Below, piece after piece: positions 8,186-17,087 of a DNA stretch of 64,000 nucleotides. The translations under genes and the position numbers were made by a program. Origin of the DNA: Aromatoleum toluclasticum ATCC 700605 (GTDB taxonomy: Bacteria > Pseudomonadota > Gammaproteobacteria > Burkholderiales > Rhodocyclaceae); contig NZ_KB899511.1 in NCBI RefSeq assembly GCF_000378245.1, forward strand, positions 1-64,000, in the 5' to 3' direction. The notes below the pieces were generated by a model that made no database searches, was not told the origin of the DNA, and saw only the letters and a program-made list of their open reading frames with translations. Position 1 is the stretch's first letter. Every line of letters begins with the position of its first letter.

Positions 8186-9676
8186 TCAGGCGGCAGCAGC
8201 AGCGTGGCGCTCATGCAACGCGCGCAGCCGTCCCCGCTGCAGCTTCCCCGTTGGGGTCAGCGGCAGGGCATCCAGCCAATGCACCCAGCGCGGGCGTCGA
8301 TGGCCGGGCAATGCGGCGATACCTTCCTCCAGTCGCTGGCGTGCCTCGGCCCAGCGCCCCGGCGCCGCCACGACGAGCACCGCCAGCGCCGTCAGGCCGT
8401 CGGCCGAATCGACGCCGACCGCGGCAATCTGCTGCAGCGCTTCGCCGCAATGTGCCGACAGCGCCTGCTCGACCCACAGGGTACTCACCCATTGGCCCGC
8501 GATCTTGAGCATGTCGTCATTGCGGCCCGCGTATTCCAGCGCGCCGTCGGGGTGGCGCAGGAACATGTCGCCGGGCGAGAACCAGCCGCTGTCGAAATCG
8601 ACCTGTGCATCGGGCCGCTTCCAGTAGCCGACCGCGACCGTCGTGTGGCGCACCCAGATCCGCTGCGGCAGATCCGCATCGACGTCCGGATTGAAGCGCA
8701 CCTCGGTCAGCGGCGTCGGGCGCATCAGGCCCGAGTCGTCGTCGCTGTAGAGCATCAGGCACAGCGTCTCGGAGGTGCCGTAGCCGCTGATCAGCCCGCA
8801 TCCGGTCTGCTCGCGCCAACCCTGGCGTATCGCGAGCGGCAGCGCCTCGCCGGCCGACACGAAGTGGCGGATGCCGCGATCCGCCAGCCGCGCCGCCACA
8901 CCCGTCTGCAGCATCTTGTTGTACAGCGTAGGCACGCTGAAAAGCAGCGTCGGGCGATGTTTCGCGACCCTCTCCTCGACGCGCTCGGCCGTCGGCCATT
9001 CGCGGTCCAGGATCACCGTCGCCCCCGCGCGCAGCCCCGCGAACAGGCTGTTGCCGAGCGCGTAGGCGAAGAACAGCTTGGACGTTGCGTACAGGCGGTC
9101 CGCGGACGTCAGCCCGGCGAGATTACAGGCGAAGGAATGGGCATTCACGACCACGCGCTGCACGTGGATCACCCCCTTGGGCGTGCCCGTCGTGCCGGAG
9201 GTGCCGATCCACAGGGCCGGCGCTTCGGCATCGAGTTGCATGGGTTCGATCCCTTCCGCACAGGTGAGCGCCTGCGTCCAGTCGCGGTCCGCAACGCCGC
9301 TGCCGACCACCGCGGGAGCACCGGGGAGCGTCGCGACCAGCCCCTGCAGTTCCACGGACTGCGCCGGCTCGCACCACACGAAGCGTGCCTCGCATTCCTT
9401 CAGGATGGGTGTCAGCTCCGCCATGGACAGCCGCGGATTGACGCCGATAACCACGCCGCCAGCCCAGATCGCGCCGAGGTAGGCCTCGGCCCAGTCGTCG
9501 CTGTCGGGCGCGAACACGACCACGCGCTCGCCCACAGCCAGTCCCAGGGCTTGCCACGCCCCCGCCGCGCGCCGCACGCGCTCCCGCAGCTCGGCGTAGC
9601 TCACGCGCCGTTCATCGCATTCGATGGCAATCGCGGCATCCGCGCCCGCCGACAGCAGGATTTCAGCAGCATTCAT
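8186..9676 (-). CDS. Acyl-adenylating CoA ligase, benzoate-CoA ligase-like
   Basis: 496 residues, ANL superfamily. Signatures are the P-loop TSGTTGTPKG (159-168), YGTSE (299-303), the hinge region PGDMFLRHPDGALEYAGRND followed by DMLKIAGQWVS, and the C-terminal catalytic lysine K478 in PTGKLQRG. Length and motif spacing resemble benzoate/hydroxybenzoate-CoA ligases of anaerobic aromatic degraders. Start at ATG 9676 with GGAGAAG upstream. It would convert an aromatic acid, ATP and CoA to the aryl-CoA, the entry step to benzoyl-CoA-type pathways. First gene of the leftward operon, divergent from the AOR gene. Confidence 0.85.
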   Translation of the reverse strand: MNAAEILLSAGADAAIAIECDERRVSYAELRERVRRAAGAWQALGLAVGERVVVFAPDSDDWAEAYLGAIWAGGVVIGVNPRLSMAELTPILKECEARFVWCEPAQSVELQGLVATLPGAPAVVGSGVADRDWTQALTCAEGIEPMQLDAEAPALWIGTSGTTGTPKGVIHVQRVVVNAHSFACNLAGLTSADRLYATSKLFFAYALGNSLFAGLRAGATVILDREWPTAERVEERVAKHRPTLLFSVPTLYNKMLQTGVAARLADRGIRHFVSAGEALPLAIRQGWREQTGCGLISGYGTSETLCLMLYSDDDSGLMRPTPLTEVRFNPDVDADLPQRIWVRHTTVAVGYWKRPDAQVDFDSGWFSPGDMFLRHPDGALEYAGRNDDMLKIAGQWVSTLWVEQALSAHCGEALQQIAAVGVDSADGLTALAVLVVAAPGRWAEARQRLEEGIAALPGHRRPRWVHWLDALPLTPTGKLQRGRLRALHERHAAAAA

Positions 9677-9770
9677 TCGCACTTCTCCACGTTGAGGAGG
9701 GTTTCCCGACAGGGACCCGTGTAGTCGTCCGGTGAAACTCGAGTTGCGCCGAAGAGTGACCGAATTTTTG

Positions 9771-9789
9771 CGCACGATAGGCTCGTGCG
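9771..9789. promoter_or_regulatory. Perfect palindrome, candidate operator
   Basis: CGCACGA-TAGGC-TCGTGCG: two perfect 7-bp arms with a 5-bp spacer, 95 bp upstream of the ligase start. It could bind the NtrC-type regulator, the MarR protein, or form a hairpin in the ligase leader. No second copy was seen nearby. Confidence 0.4.
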
Positions 9790-9830
9790 AGGACCGGAAC
9801 AATACACGACGGCCATTTTCTGCATCGATT

Positions 9831-9844
9831 TTGATGGATATCAA
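9831..9844. promoter_or_regulatory. FNR/AcpR-type binding site
   Basis: TTGATGGATATCAA matches the FNR consensus TTGAT-N4-ATCAA at every defined position, and the symmetry extends one more base each side. The centre is about 160 bp from the ligase ATG and 237 bp from the AOR ATG. A TATTGT -10-like hexamer sits 26 bp to its left on the minus strand, so spacing for the ligase is close to but not exactly class II. It points to oxygen-controlled expression. Confidence 0.7.
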
Positions 9845-10074
9845 ATTATCTTGCAGTGCACGAAACAACCCCGGCAGACGACTTCTCCACGTCGCCGGCA
9901 CCGCATCGCGCGCAGCACCTGACAGCGGCTGCGAATCCGCTGGTACAGCCGCGCGTTTTCGCTCCGACGATCGCGCGCACCGCCACCCGGCAAAAAACCC
10001 CGCGCCTTTTTGTTTGACTTCAAACTGTTTTATCGCCACACTACATCCAGCCAACAGGAAAACAGGAGACGACG

Positions 10075-12399
10075 ATGGGGATCAGGGACAAGGTCGAACA
10101 ACTGTGTGCGCGCATGCACGACACCCCGCAATACGAGACCCAGGGTGCCGTGCTGTTCGTCGACCTCGAGAAGCGCGAAACGCAGCGCAAGTACCTGCCG
10201 GTCGACGTGCTGCGCACCTACCTCGGCGGGCGCGGCGCGAATATGTATCTGCTGTACAACCTGCTGCAGGACGGACGCGAAGCCCTCGACCCCGAAGTCC
10301 CCCTGATCTTCGGCGCCGGCACCCTCACCGGCGACATGCCCGCCGCCACCCGCGGCAACTTCACCAGCCGCTCGCCCGAGAGCGACGCGATCCTCGACAC
10401 CAACGGCGGCGATTACTTCCCGTCCTTCGTCAAGCGCCACGGCTACGACCACATCGTGCTGTACGGCCTGGCTGCGCAATGGACGCTGCTGCGCATCGCA
10501 CATGAAGAAGTGCAGTTCATCGACGCGACACCCTACGTCGGCCTCGACAACCTCGACCTTCCCGGCGCGATCGAACGCGACTTCGAATGCACCGAGCGCA
10601 AGGACATGGCCCTCGCCCGCATCACCACTGCCGGGGAGAACCTCGCGCTGTGCAGCGGCATCATGGGCGGCATCAAGGCGATCTGGGCGCGCGGCGGCGG
10701 CGGCGCGAAGATGGGTTCGCTGCACCTGAAGGCCATCATGGTGCACGGCAAGCCGGATGAAGCCCCGAAGGTCGCCGAGCTCAAGGCGCACAACAAGGTG
10801 ATCGGCAAGAAGATCACCTCGACCTCGGTGATCAAGAACGCCCTCAAGCAGGTCGGCACGCCCTTCCTGTACAAGCCCTCGCGCGTGCTGGGCGCGCTGG
10901 GCACGATGAACAACCAGAAAACCGCGTGGCACGAGACGCTCGACGCCGACAACTTCGACCCCTACCGCCCCGGCATGGACGGCTGCTTCAAGTGCCCGGT
11001 GCATTGCCGCAACCTCAACGACATGACCCCCGAGGGCAAGGGCGGCTGGGGCTCGGCCGCGCTCAAGGGCCTGAAGGGCAACGCCAGCTACGACAAGGCG
11101 CAGGCCGACGTCGAGCACGGCAAGGAGCGCACCTACAACGGCATCCGCGGCGACGGCAAGTTCGACCAGTACGACAAGGGCGACGGCCCCGAGTACGTCA
11201 CCGTCGGCAAGTTCGGCCCGATGATCGGCCTGAAGGAGCCGGAGCACATCCTGCGCCTGAACAACATCCTCAACGACCTCGGCCTCGACTCGGCCTCGAC
11301 CGGCAGCGCGATCTCCTGGGCAATGGAGCTGTGGCAGCGCGGCATCATCGACGCGAGCCACACCGGCGGGCTCGACCTGTCGTGGGGCAACTACGACACG
11401 GTCGAGAAGCTCCTCTTCATGACCGCGAAACGCGAAGGCTTCGGCGACACCATTGCCGACTCCGCACGCGCCGTCGAGCGCGGCAAGTATCCGGCCGAAG
11501 CCCTGAACTACCGCATGGCGGTGAAGGGCCTGTTCCAGTCCGACCCGCACGACGCCCGCATCCTCAAGGCCTTCGCGCTGGGCCTGTCAGTCGCCACGCG
11601 CGGCATGGACCACCTGCGCAACCGCGTCACGCTGGAGATCAACGCCCGCATCAACGACGACGCCGCGTTCAAGACAGAACTCTACGGCGGCTCCGTCGCG
11701 CCCGAGCCGAACCGCTACGAAGGCAAGGAGTTCGCCGTGCGCCGCTGCGAGAACACCTTCGCGGTCGGCGACTCGGTAGGCATGTGCCGCTTCAACACCA
11801 AACTGTTCAACTCACCGACGACCCCGGACTGCGGCGACTTCGCGACCCAGCTTTCGACGGCGACTGCGCTCGAGTTCAGCGGCGAACAACTGAACGAGAT
11901 CGGCCGCAACATCACCGGACTGGAGCGGATGATCAACTTCCGCCTCGGCCTGCGCGGCAAGGACGACACACTGCCGAAGCGCTGGTTCGACGAGGAGATC
12001 GAGGTCGGCCCCTTCAAGGGCGAGAAAGTCGACCGCAAGGAGTTCGAAGCGATGAAGGCGCGCTTCTACGAAGTCACCGGCCTCAACGCGGAAGGCGTGC
12101 CCAAGGCCGACTGGCACGAGCAACTCGCCGGCGCCACCACCGGCTTCGCGGTGCGCGTGGAACTGCCGCACCCGCTGCCCGGTGCGCCGGAAAAGGCGAT
12201 CGTGATCGACGAACCCGTCGCGAACGTCATCGCACTGCGCGACGCACTCGCCCGCCGCCTGCCCGAAGCCCGCGAAGCGCTCAACGACCACTCGTGGAAC
12301 GTCGCGGTCAACGGCCACATGGTCCTCGCAGGCGAGCGCGATACCGCCCTGCACCACGGCGATCGCGTGGCCTTCGTACCGATCATCGCCGGAGGCTGA
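10075..12399 (+). CDS. Aldehyde:ferredoxin oxidoreductase-family enzyme with C-terminal MoaD-like domain
   Basis: 774 residues. The N-terminal pterin-binding segment has LGGRGANMYLLYNL. All four [4Fe-4S] ligands expected for the AOR family are present: C304, C307 and C311 (CFKCPVHC) and C571 in GDSVGMC. GPEYVTVGKFGP matches the conserved AOR core. An insertion of roughly 50 residues (about 315-368, Gly/Lys/Asp-rich) separates the cluster cysteines from that core. Residues ~691-774 form an extra MoaD/ThiS-like domain ending in a free Gly-Gly, the form that is adenylated and thiocarboxylated during molybdopterin synthesis. AOR enzymes use a tungsten- or molybdenum-bispterin to interconvert aldehydes and acids. 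No ferredoxin-like or FAD partner gene is adjacent, and the substrate is inferred to be aromatic from context only. Confidence 0.9.
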   Translation: MGIRDKVEQLCARMHDTPQYETQGAVLFVDLEKRETQRKYLPVDVLRTYLGGRGANMYLLYNLLQDGREALDPEVPLIFGAGTLTGDMPAATRGNFTSRSPESDAILDTNGGDYFPSFVKRHGYDHIVLYGLAAQWTLLRIAHEEVQFIDATPYVGLDNLDLPGAIERDFECTERKDMALARITTAGENLALCSGIMGGIKAIWARGGGGAKMGSLHLKAIMVHGKPDEAPKVAELKAHNKVIGKKITSTSVIKNALKQVGTPFLYKPSRVLGALGTMNNQKTAWHETLDADNFDPYRPGMDGCFKCPVHCRNLNDMTPEGKGGWGSAALKGLKGNASYDKAQADVEHGKERTYNGIRGDGKFDQYDKGDGPEYVTVGKFGPMIGLKEPEHILRLNNILNDLGLDSASTGSAISWAMELWQRGIIDASHTGGLDLSWGNYDTVEKLLFMTAKREGFGDTIADSARAVERGKYPAEALNYRMAVKGLFQSDPHDARILKAFALGLSVATRGMDHLRNRVTLEINARINDDAAFKTELYGGSVAPEPNRYEGKEFAVRRCENTFAVGDSVGMCRFNTKLFNSPTTPDCGDFATQLSTATALEFSGEQLNEIGRNITGLERMINFRLGLRGKDDTLPKRWFDEEIEVGPFKGEKVDRKEFEAMKARFYEVTGLNAEGVPKADWHEQLAGATTGFAVRVELPHPLPGAPEKAIVIDEPVANVIALRDALARRLPEAREALNDHSWNVAVNGHMVLAGERDTALHHGDRVAFVPIIAGG

Positions 12400-12451
12400 G
12401 CGCGGGAACACGGACGGGGAATCCTTTCACCATCCGCGCAGGACGAAATGA

Positions 12452-12482
12452 AAACGGCGGACGATCCTCTCGTCCGCCGTTT
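12452..12482. terminator. Bidirectional terminator between AOR and efflux operon
   Basis: Perfect 13-bp stem AAACGGCGGACGA / TCGTCCGCCGTTT with a 5-nt loop. It lies between two convergent genes, and the A/T-ending arms give U-rich ends both ways. Confidence 0.85.
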
Positions 12483-12514
12483 GTCGTTTGCACGGCTATT
12501 TCCGCGCACCCTTC

Positions 12515-13909
12515 CTACTGCCAGCCCCCGCCCAGCGCCTTGTAAAGCGCGATGCGGTTGGCAGCATCCGACTGGCGCACCGCGATGAGGTCCAGCTCGG
12601 CCGCGTACAGGCTGCGCTGCGCATCCAGCAGGCCGAAGTAGCTGTCGATGCCCGCCTTGTAGCGCGCTTCCGAAAGCTTGAAGCTCGCCTCGGTCGCCTC
12701 GACCAGCTTGCGCCGCGCATCCAGTTGCTCGGCCAGCGTCGCACGGTCGGCGAGCGCGTCGGCCACTTCGCGGAACGCCGACTGGATCGCCTTCTCGTAC
12801 TGCGCCACCGCGATCTCCCGCTGCACCTTGGTCGCCTCAAGGTTCGCCGTGAGCCGTCCCGCCTCGAAGATCGGCAGCGAAATCTGCGGCACGAAACTCC
12901 AGGTCCCCGATCCCGCCTCGAACAGCCCGTCGAGCGTGCTGCTCGCCGTACCCGCCGCAGCAGTCAACGTGATGCGCGGGAAGAAGGCCGCGCGCGCCGC
13001 GCCGATGCTGGCGTTCGCCGCACGCAGCTGGCGCTCGGTCTGCAGGATGTCCGGACGGCGCGTCAGCACCTCCGACGGCACCCCCGCCGGCAGCTCGGCC
13101 ACCGACGTGATCGACTCTGCGAAGCCCTGCGGCAGCAGCCCGGCCGGGATCTCCGCCCCGACGACCAGCGCCAGCGCATTCCTGTCCTGCGCGACGAGCG
13201 ATGTGTAGCGTGCCGCATCGGCGCGCGCCCCTTCGAGCAGCGTCTGCGCCTGGCGCAGGTCCAGCGCCGAGGTCGCCCCCACGTCGAAGCTGCGCTTCGT
13301 CAGCTCGTAGGACTTCTGGCGCGTCGCCAGCGTGTTGTTCGCCAGCGTCTGCCGCTCACGATCCGCCGCGAGCCGCAACCAGGCATTGGCAACTTCCGCG
13401 ACGAGGCTGATCTGAGCGCTGCGTCGGGCCTCCTCGGTGCCCAGGTACTGCTCCAGCGCCTGCTCGTTCAGGCTGCGGATGCGGCCGAAGAAATCGAGTT
13501 CGTAGGCCGAGAAACCCACCGTCGCGCTGTATTGCCGCGTCGTGCCCGCTTCGCCGGTCCGGCTCAGATCGGCCGGCACCCGCTGCGCGGTCTGACCGCC
13601 GTTCGCCGAGATCGACGGGAACAGGTCCGCGCGCTGGATGCCGTATTGCGCCCGCGCACGCTCGATGTTGAGTGCGGAGATGCGCAGGTCGCGATTGTTC
13701 GCGAGCGCCAGCTCGACGAGTTCGCGCAGGCGCGCGTCGGCGAAATAATCACGCCATGCCGGCGCCCCGCTTGCGCTTGCAGCGCTCGCGGGCGCATCCG
13801 GGAACACCGCCGGAACCGGCGTGGCGGGGCGCTCGTAGGCGGGGATCAGCGAGCAGGCGCCCGCCAGCGTGGCGGCCATCGCGACGACCAGGGTACGCAA
13901 TTCAGTCAT
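12515..13909 (-). CDS. RND efflux outer-membrane factor (OprM/NodT family)
   Basis: 464 residues with a lipoprotein-like signal (VAMAATLAGACS) and two OEP repeats, each giving beta-strands and long helices of the trunk channel. The repeat boundary is near TTDLSRTG..QYSATVGFSAYELDFFGR and the second repeat carries SFVPQISLPIFEAGR. Start at ATG 13909, overlapping the stop of the RND gene by one base (TGATG). It forms the outer-membrane duct of the tripartite pump encoded by the two upstream genes. Confidence 0.9.
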   Translation of the reverse strand: MTELRTLVVAMAATLAGACSLIPAYERPATPVPAVFPDAPASAASASGAPAWRDYFADARLRELVELALANNRDLRISALNIERARAQYGIQRADLFPSISANGGQTAQRVPADLSRTGEAGTTRQYSATVGFSAYELDFFGRIRSLNEQALEQYLGTEEARRSAQISLVAEVANAWLRLAADRERQTLANNTLATRQKSYELTKRSFDVGATSALDLRQAQTLLEGARADAARYTSLVAQDRNALALVVGAEIPAGLLPQGFAESITSVAELPAGVPSEVLTRRPDILQTERQLRAANASIGAARAAFFPRITLTAAAGTASSTLDGLFEAGSGTWSFVPQISLPIFEAGRLTANLEATKVQREIAVAQYEKAIQSAFREVADALADRATLAEQLDARRKLVEATEASFKLSEARYKAGIDSYFGLLDAQRSLYAAELDLIAVRQSDAANRIALYKALGGGWQ

Positions 13910-16900
13910 CACTTTGCCTCCTGCACGGCCGGCGCATCGGACGCGGACACCTCGTCCTGAACCTTGCTCTTGAAAATGCGCTTGATCGCGACGTAGAACA
14001 ACGGAATGAAGAAGATGCCCAGCACGGTCGCCGCGATCGTGCCGCCGAGCACGCCGGTACCGATCGCGTTCTGGCTGCCCGCGCCCGCCCCGGTCGCCTT
14101 GGCGAGCGGCAGCACGCCCAGGCCGAACGCCAGCGAGGTCATCAGGATCGGCCGCAGCCGCATGCGCACGGCCTCCAGCGTCGCCGCGATCAGCTCCTTG
14201 CCCTCCTTCTCCATCTGCGCCTTCGCGAACTCCACGATCAGGATCGCATTCTTCGCCGACAGGCCGATGGTCGCCAGCAGGCCGACCTGGAAATACACGT
14301 CGTTCGACAGCCCGCGTCCGCTCGCCGCCAGGACCGCGCCCAGCACGCCGAGCGGAACCACCAGCATCACCGCGAACGGCACCGACCAGCTCTCGTACAG
14401 CGCAGCAAGGCACAGGAACACCACCAGCAGCGACAACGCATAGAGGGCCGGCGCCTGCGCCCCGGAGCGGCGCTCCTCGTAGGACGTGCCGGTCCATTCG
14501 TAGCCAATCCCCGCCGGCAGCTTGGCCATGATCTCCTCGACCGCAGCCATCGCATCACCCGAGGACAGGCCGGGTGCCGCCTGACCAAGTATTTCGATCG
14601 ACGGCTGGCCGTTGTAACGCTCGAGCCGCGGCGAGCCATACACCCAGTTCGCCGTCGTGAAGGCCGACAGCGGCACCATCGCGCCCTGCTTGTTGCGCAC
14701 GTACCACTTGCCGAGATCTTCCGGCGTCATCCGCGCGGGCGCATCGGCCTGCACGTACACACGCTTGATGCGGCCCCGGTCGATGAAATCGTTCACATAC
14801 ACGCCACCCCACGCGGTGTTCAGCGTGTCATTGACGTCCGCGATCGATACTCCCAGCGCCCCCGCCTTCGCGTGGTCGATGTCGAGCTGATACTCCGCGA
14901 CGTCGTCCTGGCCGTTGGGGCGCACGGCAACCAGCCGCTTGTCCTGCGCCGCAAGCCCCAGGAACTGGTTGCGGGCGCCGACCAGCACATCATGGCCGAG
15001 GCCCGCACGGTCCTGCAGCATCAGGTTGAAGCCGTTCGAGGTGCCCAGCTCCAGCACCGCCGGCGGAACGAAGGCGAATACCATCGCCTCCCGGATCTGA
15101 GAGAACGCACCCATCGCCCGCCCGGCCACCGACTTCACGTCGCGCCCAGGCTCACGCCGCTCGCCCCAGTCGCGCATGCCGACGAAGCCCAGACCCATGT
15201 TCTGGCCGCTGCCCCCGAAGCTGAAGCCGGCCGCGGTGAAGATGGTGCGCACGCTGTCCTTCTCGGTCTCGAGGAAGTGCTTCTCGACCTTCTTCAGCAC
15301 TTCGACCGTGCGCTCCTGCGTCGCGCCGGCCGGCAGCGTGACCTGCGTGAACATCACGCCCTGATCCTCCTCCGGCAGGAAGGAAGTCGGCATGCGGGCG
15401 AACATCAGGCCCAGCACCACGATGATCGCGACGTAGATCGCCAGATAGCGGAAGCCGCGATGCAGGATGCGTCCGACCGCCGATTCATAGCGGTGCGTAT
15501 TGCGTGCGAACATCACGTTGAACCAGTGGAAGAAGCGTCCGAAGATGCCGCCCTCCCCGTGCTCATGGCCCTTTTCCACCGGCTTGAGCATCGTCGCGCA
15601 CAGCGCCGGCGTGAACACGATCGCCACCAGCACCGACAAGCCCATCGCCGCCGCGATCGTGATCGAGAACTGGCGATAGATCACGCCCGTCGACCCGCCG
15701 AAGAACGCCATCGGGATGAACACCGCAGACAGCACGAGGCCGATGCCGACCAGCGCCCCGGTGATCTGCCCCATCGACTTCTTCGTCGCCTCCTTGGGCG
15801 ACAGTCCCTCCTCGCTCATCACGCGCTCGACGTTCTCGACGACCACGATCGCATCATCCACGAGCAGGCCGATCGCCAGGACCAGGCCGAACATCGTCAG
15901 CGTGTTGATCGAGAAACCCGCCGCCGCCATCACGCCGAATGTCCCGAGCAGCACCACCGGCACCGCGATCGTCGGAATGATCGTCGCACGGAAGTTCTGC
16001 AGGAACAGATACATCACGAGGAACACCAGCGCGATCGCCTCGATCAGCGTCTGCACCACGCCCTGGATCGAAATCTTCACGAACGGCGTGGTGTCGTATG
16101 GCACCACGACCTCGATGCCCGCCGGGAAGTACGGCTTCATCTGTTCGATCTTCGCCCGCACCGCGGCCGCGGTCTCGAGCGCGTTCGAGCCCGCCGCCAG
16201 CTTCACGCCGATGCCCGCCGCCGGCTTGCCGTTGAAGCGGCCGACGATGCCGTAGTTCTCCGCACCGATCTCGATGCGCGCGACGTCCTTGAGGCGCACC
16301 TCGCCGCCCTGCGCCGAGCTGCGCAGCAGGATCCTCTCGAACTGCGAGACCGACTCCAGGCGGTTCTGCGCGGTGATCGTCGCCGTGTAGCCCTGCCCCG
16401 ACACCGCAGGCACACCGCCGAGCTGGCCGGCCGAAACCTGCGCGTTCTGCGTGCGGATCGCCGCCTGAACGTCACCCGGCGTCAAGTGGTAATTGTTGAG
16501 CTTGGCCGGATCCAGCCACACGCGCATCGCGTACTGCGCACCGAACACCTGCACCTCGCCGACACCGGTCACGCGCGACAGCGGATCCTGCACGCTCGAG
16601 ACCAGAAAGTCCGACAGGTCGGCCCGGTCCATGCTGTTGTCCGAGGACACAAAACCCATGACCATCAGGAAGTTGCGCGTCGACTTGGCAACCTGTACCC
16701 CCTGCTGCTGCACCGCCTGCGGCACCAGCGGCAACGCGAGCTGCAGCTTGTTCTGCACCTGCACCTGAGCGATGTCGGGGTTCGTGCCCGCATCGAAGGT
16801 CAGCGTGATGGTCGCGCGGCCGAAGGAGTCCGACGACGAACTCATGTACAGCAGTCCGTCGAGGCCGGTCATCTTCTGCTCGATGACCTGGGTGACGGAG

Positions 16901-17076
16901 TCCTGCACCGTCTTTGCCGAAGCGCCGGGATAGGTCGCGTTGATGACCACGGTCGGCGGTGCGATCGACGGATACTGCGCCACCGGCAGGCGCAGGATCG
17001 ACAGCGCGCCGAAGAGCATGATCACGATCGCGATGACCCACGCGAAGATGGGTCGGTCGATGAAGAAACGTGCCAT
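13909..17076 (-). CDS. RND multidrug efflux transporter, HAE1 (AcrB/MexB) family
   Basis: 1055 residues, full length for AcrB-type pumps. It begins [17 protein letters not shown]. The proton relay aspartates are in [15 protein letters not shown] (TM4), and the family signatures [11 protein letters not shown] and FLPEEDQG are present. Twelve membrane segments and two large periplasmic loops are expected. Preceded by the membrane-fusion lipoprotein (11-bp gap) and followed by the outer-membrane factor. It exports hydrophobic or amphiphilic compounds by proton antiport; substrates are unknown. Confidence 0.95.
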   Translation of the reverse strand: MARFFIDRPIFAWVIAIVIMLFGALSILRLPVAQYPSIAPPTVVINATYPGASAKTVQDSVTQVIEQKMTGLDGLLYMSSSSDSFGRATITLTFDAGTNPDIAQVQVQNKLQLALPLVPQAVQQQGVQVAKSTRNFLMVMGFVSSDNSMDRADLSDFLVSSVQDPLSRVTGVGEVQVFGAQYAMRVWLDPAKLNNYHLTPGDVQAAIRTQNAQVSAGQLGGVPAVSGQGYTATITAQNRLESVSQFERILLRSSAQGGEVRLKDVARIEIGAENYGIVGRFNGKPAAGIGVKLAAGSNALETAAAVRAKIEQMKPYFPAGIEVVVPYDTTPFVKISIQGVVQTLIEAIALVFLVMYLFLQNFRATIIPTIAVPVVLLGTFGVMAAAGFSINTLTMFGLVLAIGLLVDDAIVVVENVERVMSEEGLSPKEATKKSMGQITGALVGIGLVLSAVFIPMAFFGGSTGVIYRQFSITIAAAMGLSVLVAIVFTPALCATMLKPVEKGHEHGEGGIFGRFFHWFNVMFARNTHRYESAVGRILHRGFRYLAIYVAIIVVLGLMFARMPTSFLPEEDQGVMFTQVTLPAGATQERTVEVLKKVEKHFLETEKDSVRTIFTAAGFSFGGSGQNMGLGFVGMRDWGERREPGRDVKSVAGRAMGAFSQIREAMVFAFVPPAVLELGTSNGFNLMLQDRAGLGHDVLVGARNQFLGLAAQDKRLVAVRPNGQDDVAEYQLDIDHAKAGALGVSIADVNDTLNTAWGGVYVNDFIDRGRIKRVYVQADAPARMTPEDLGKWYVRNKQGAMVPLSAFTTANWVYGSPRLERYNGQPSIEILGQAAPGLSSGDAMAAVEEIMAKLPAGIGYEWTGTSYEERRSGAQAPALYALSLLVVFLCLAALYESWSVPFAVMLVVPLGVLGAVLAASGRGLSNDVYFQVGLLATIGLSAKNAILIVEFAKAQMEKEGKELIAATLEAVRMRLRPILMTSLAFGLGVLPLAKATGAGAGSQNAIGTGVLGGTIAATVLGIFFIPLFYVAIKRIFKSKVQDEVSASDAPAVQEAK

Positions 17077-17087
17077 CGTCCGCTACC

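Larger units (their letters stand above)
9677..10074. other. Divergent intergenic region between CoA ligase and AOR genes
   Basis: A 398-bp gene-free stretch carrying control signals for both directions. From left to right it holds the ligase ribosome site, a perfect 7-bp-arm palindrome (9771-9789), a TATTGT -10-like hexamer on the minus strand (9799-9804), a perfect FNR-type box (9831-9844), a TTGACT -35-like hexamer with overlapping TTTGA-CT-TCAAA palindrome (10013-10024), and the AOR ribosome site AGGAGACGACG. No good sigma-54 -24/-12 element was found on either strand. Confidence 0.7.

Noticed and set aside
10013-10024. TTTGA-CT-TCAAA as a second FNR box
   Set aside because: Spacer is 2 bp, not 4, and the half-sites do not match TTGAT; it overlaps a possible -35 but cannot be assigned.
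9677-10074. Sigma-54 -24/-12 promoters (several GG-N10-GC matches)
   Set aside because: Matches such as the one at about 9926-9939 keep only the GG and GC pairs and lack the TGGCAC and TTGCA contexts; they are expected by chance in such GC-rich DNA.
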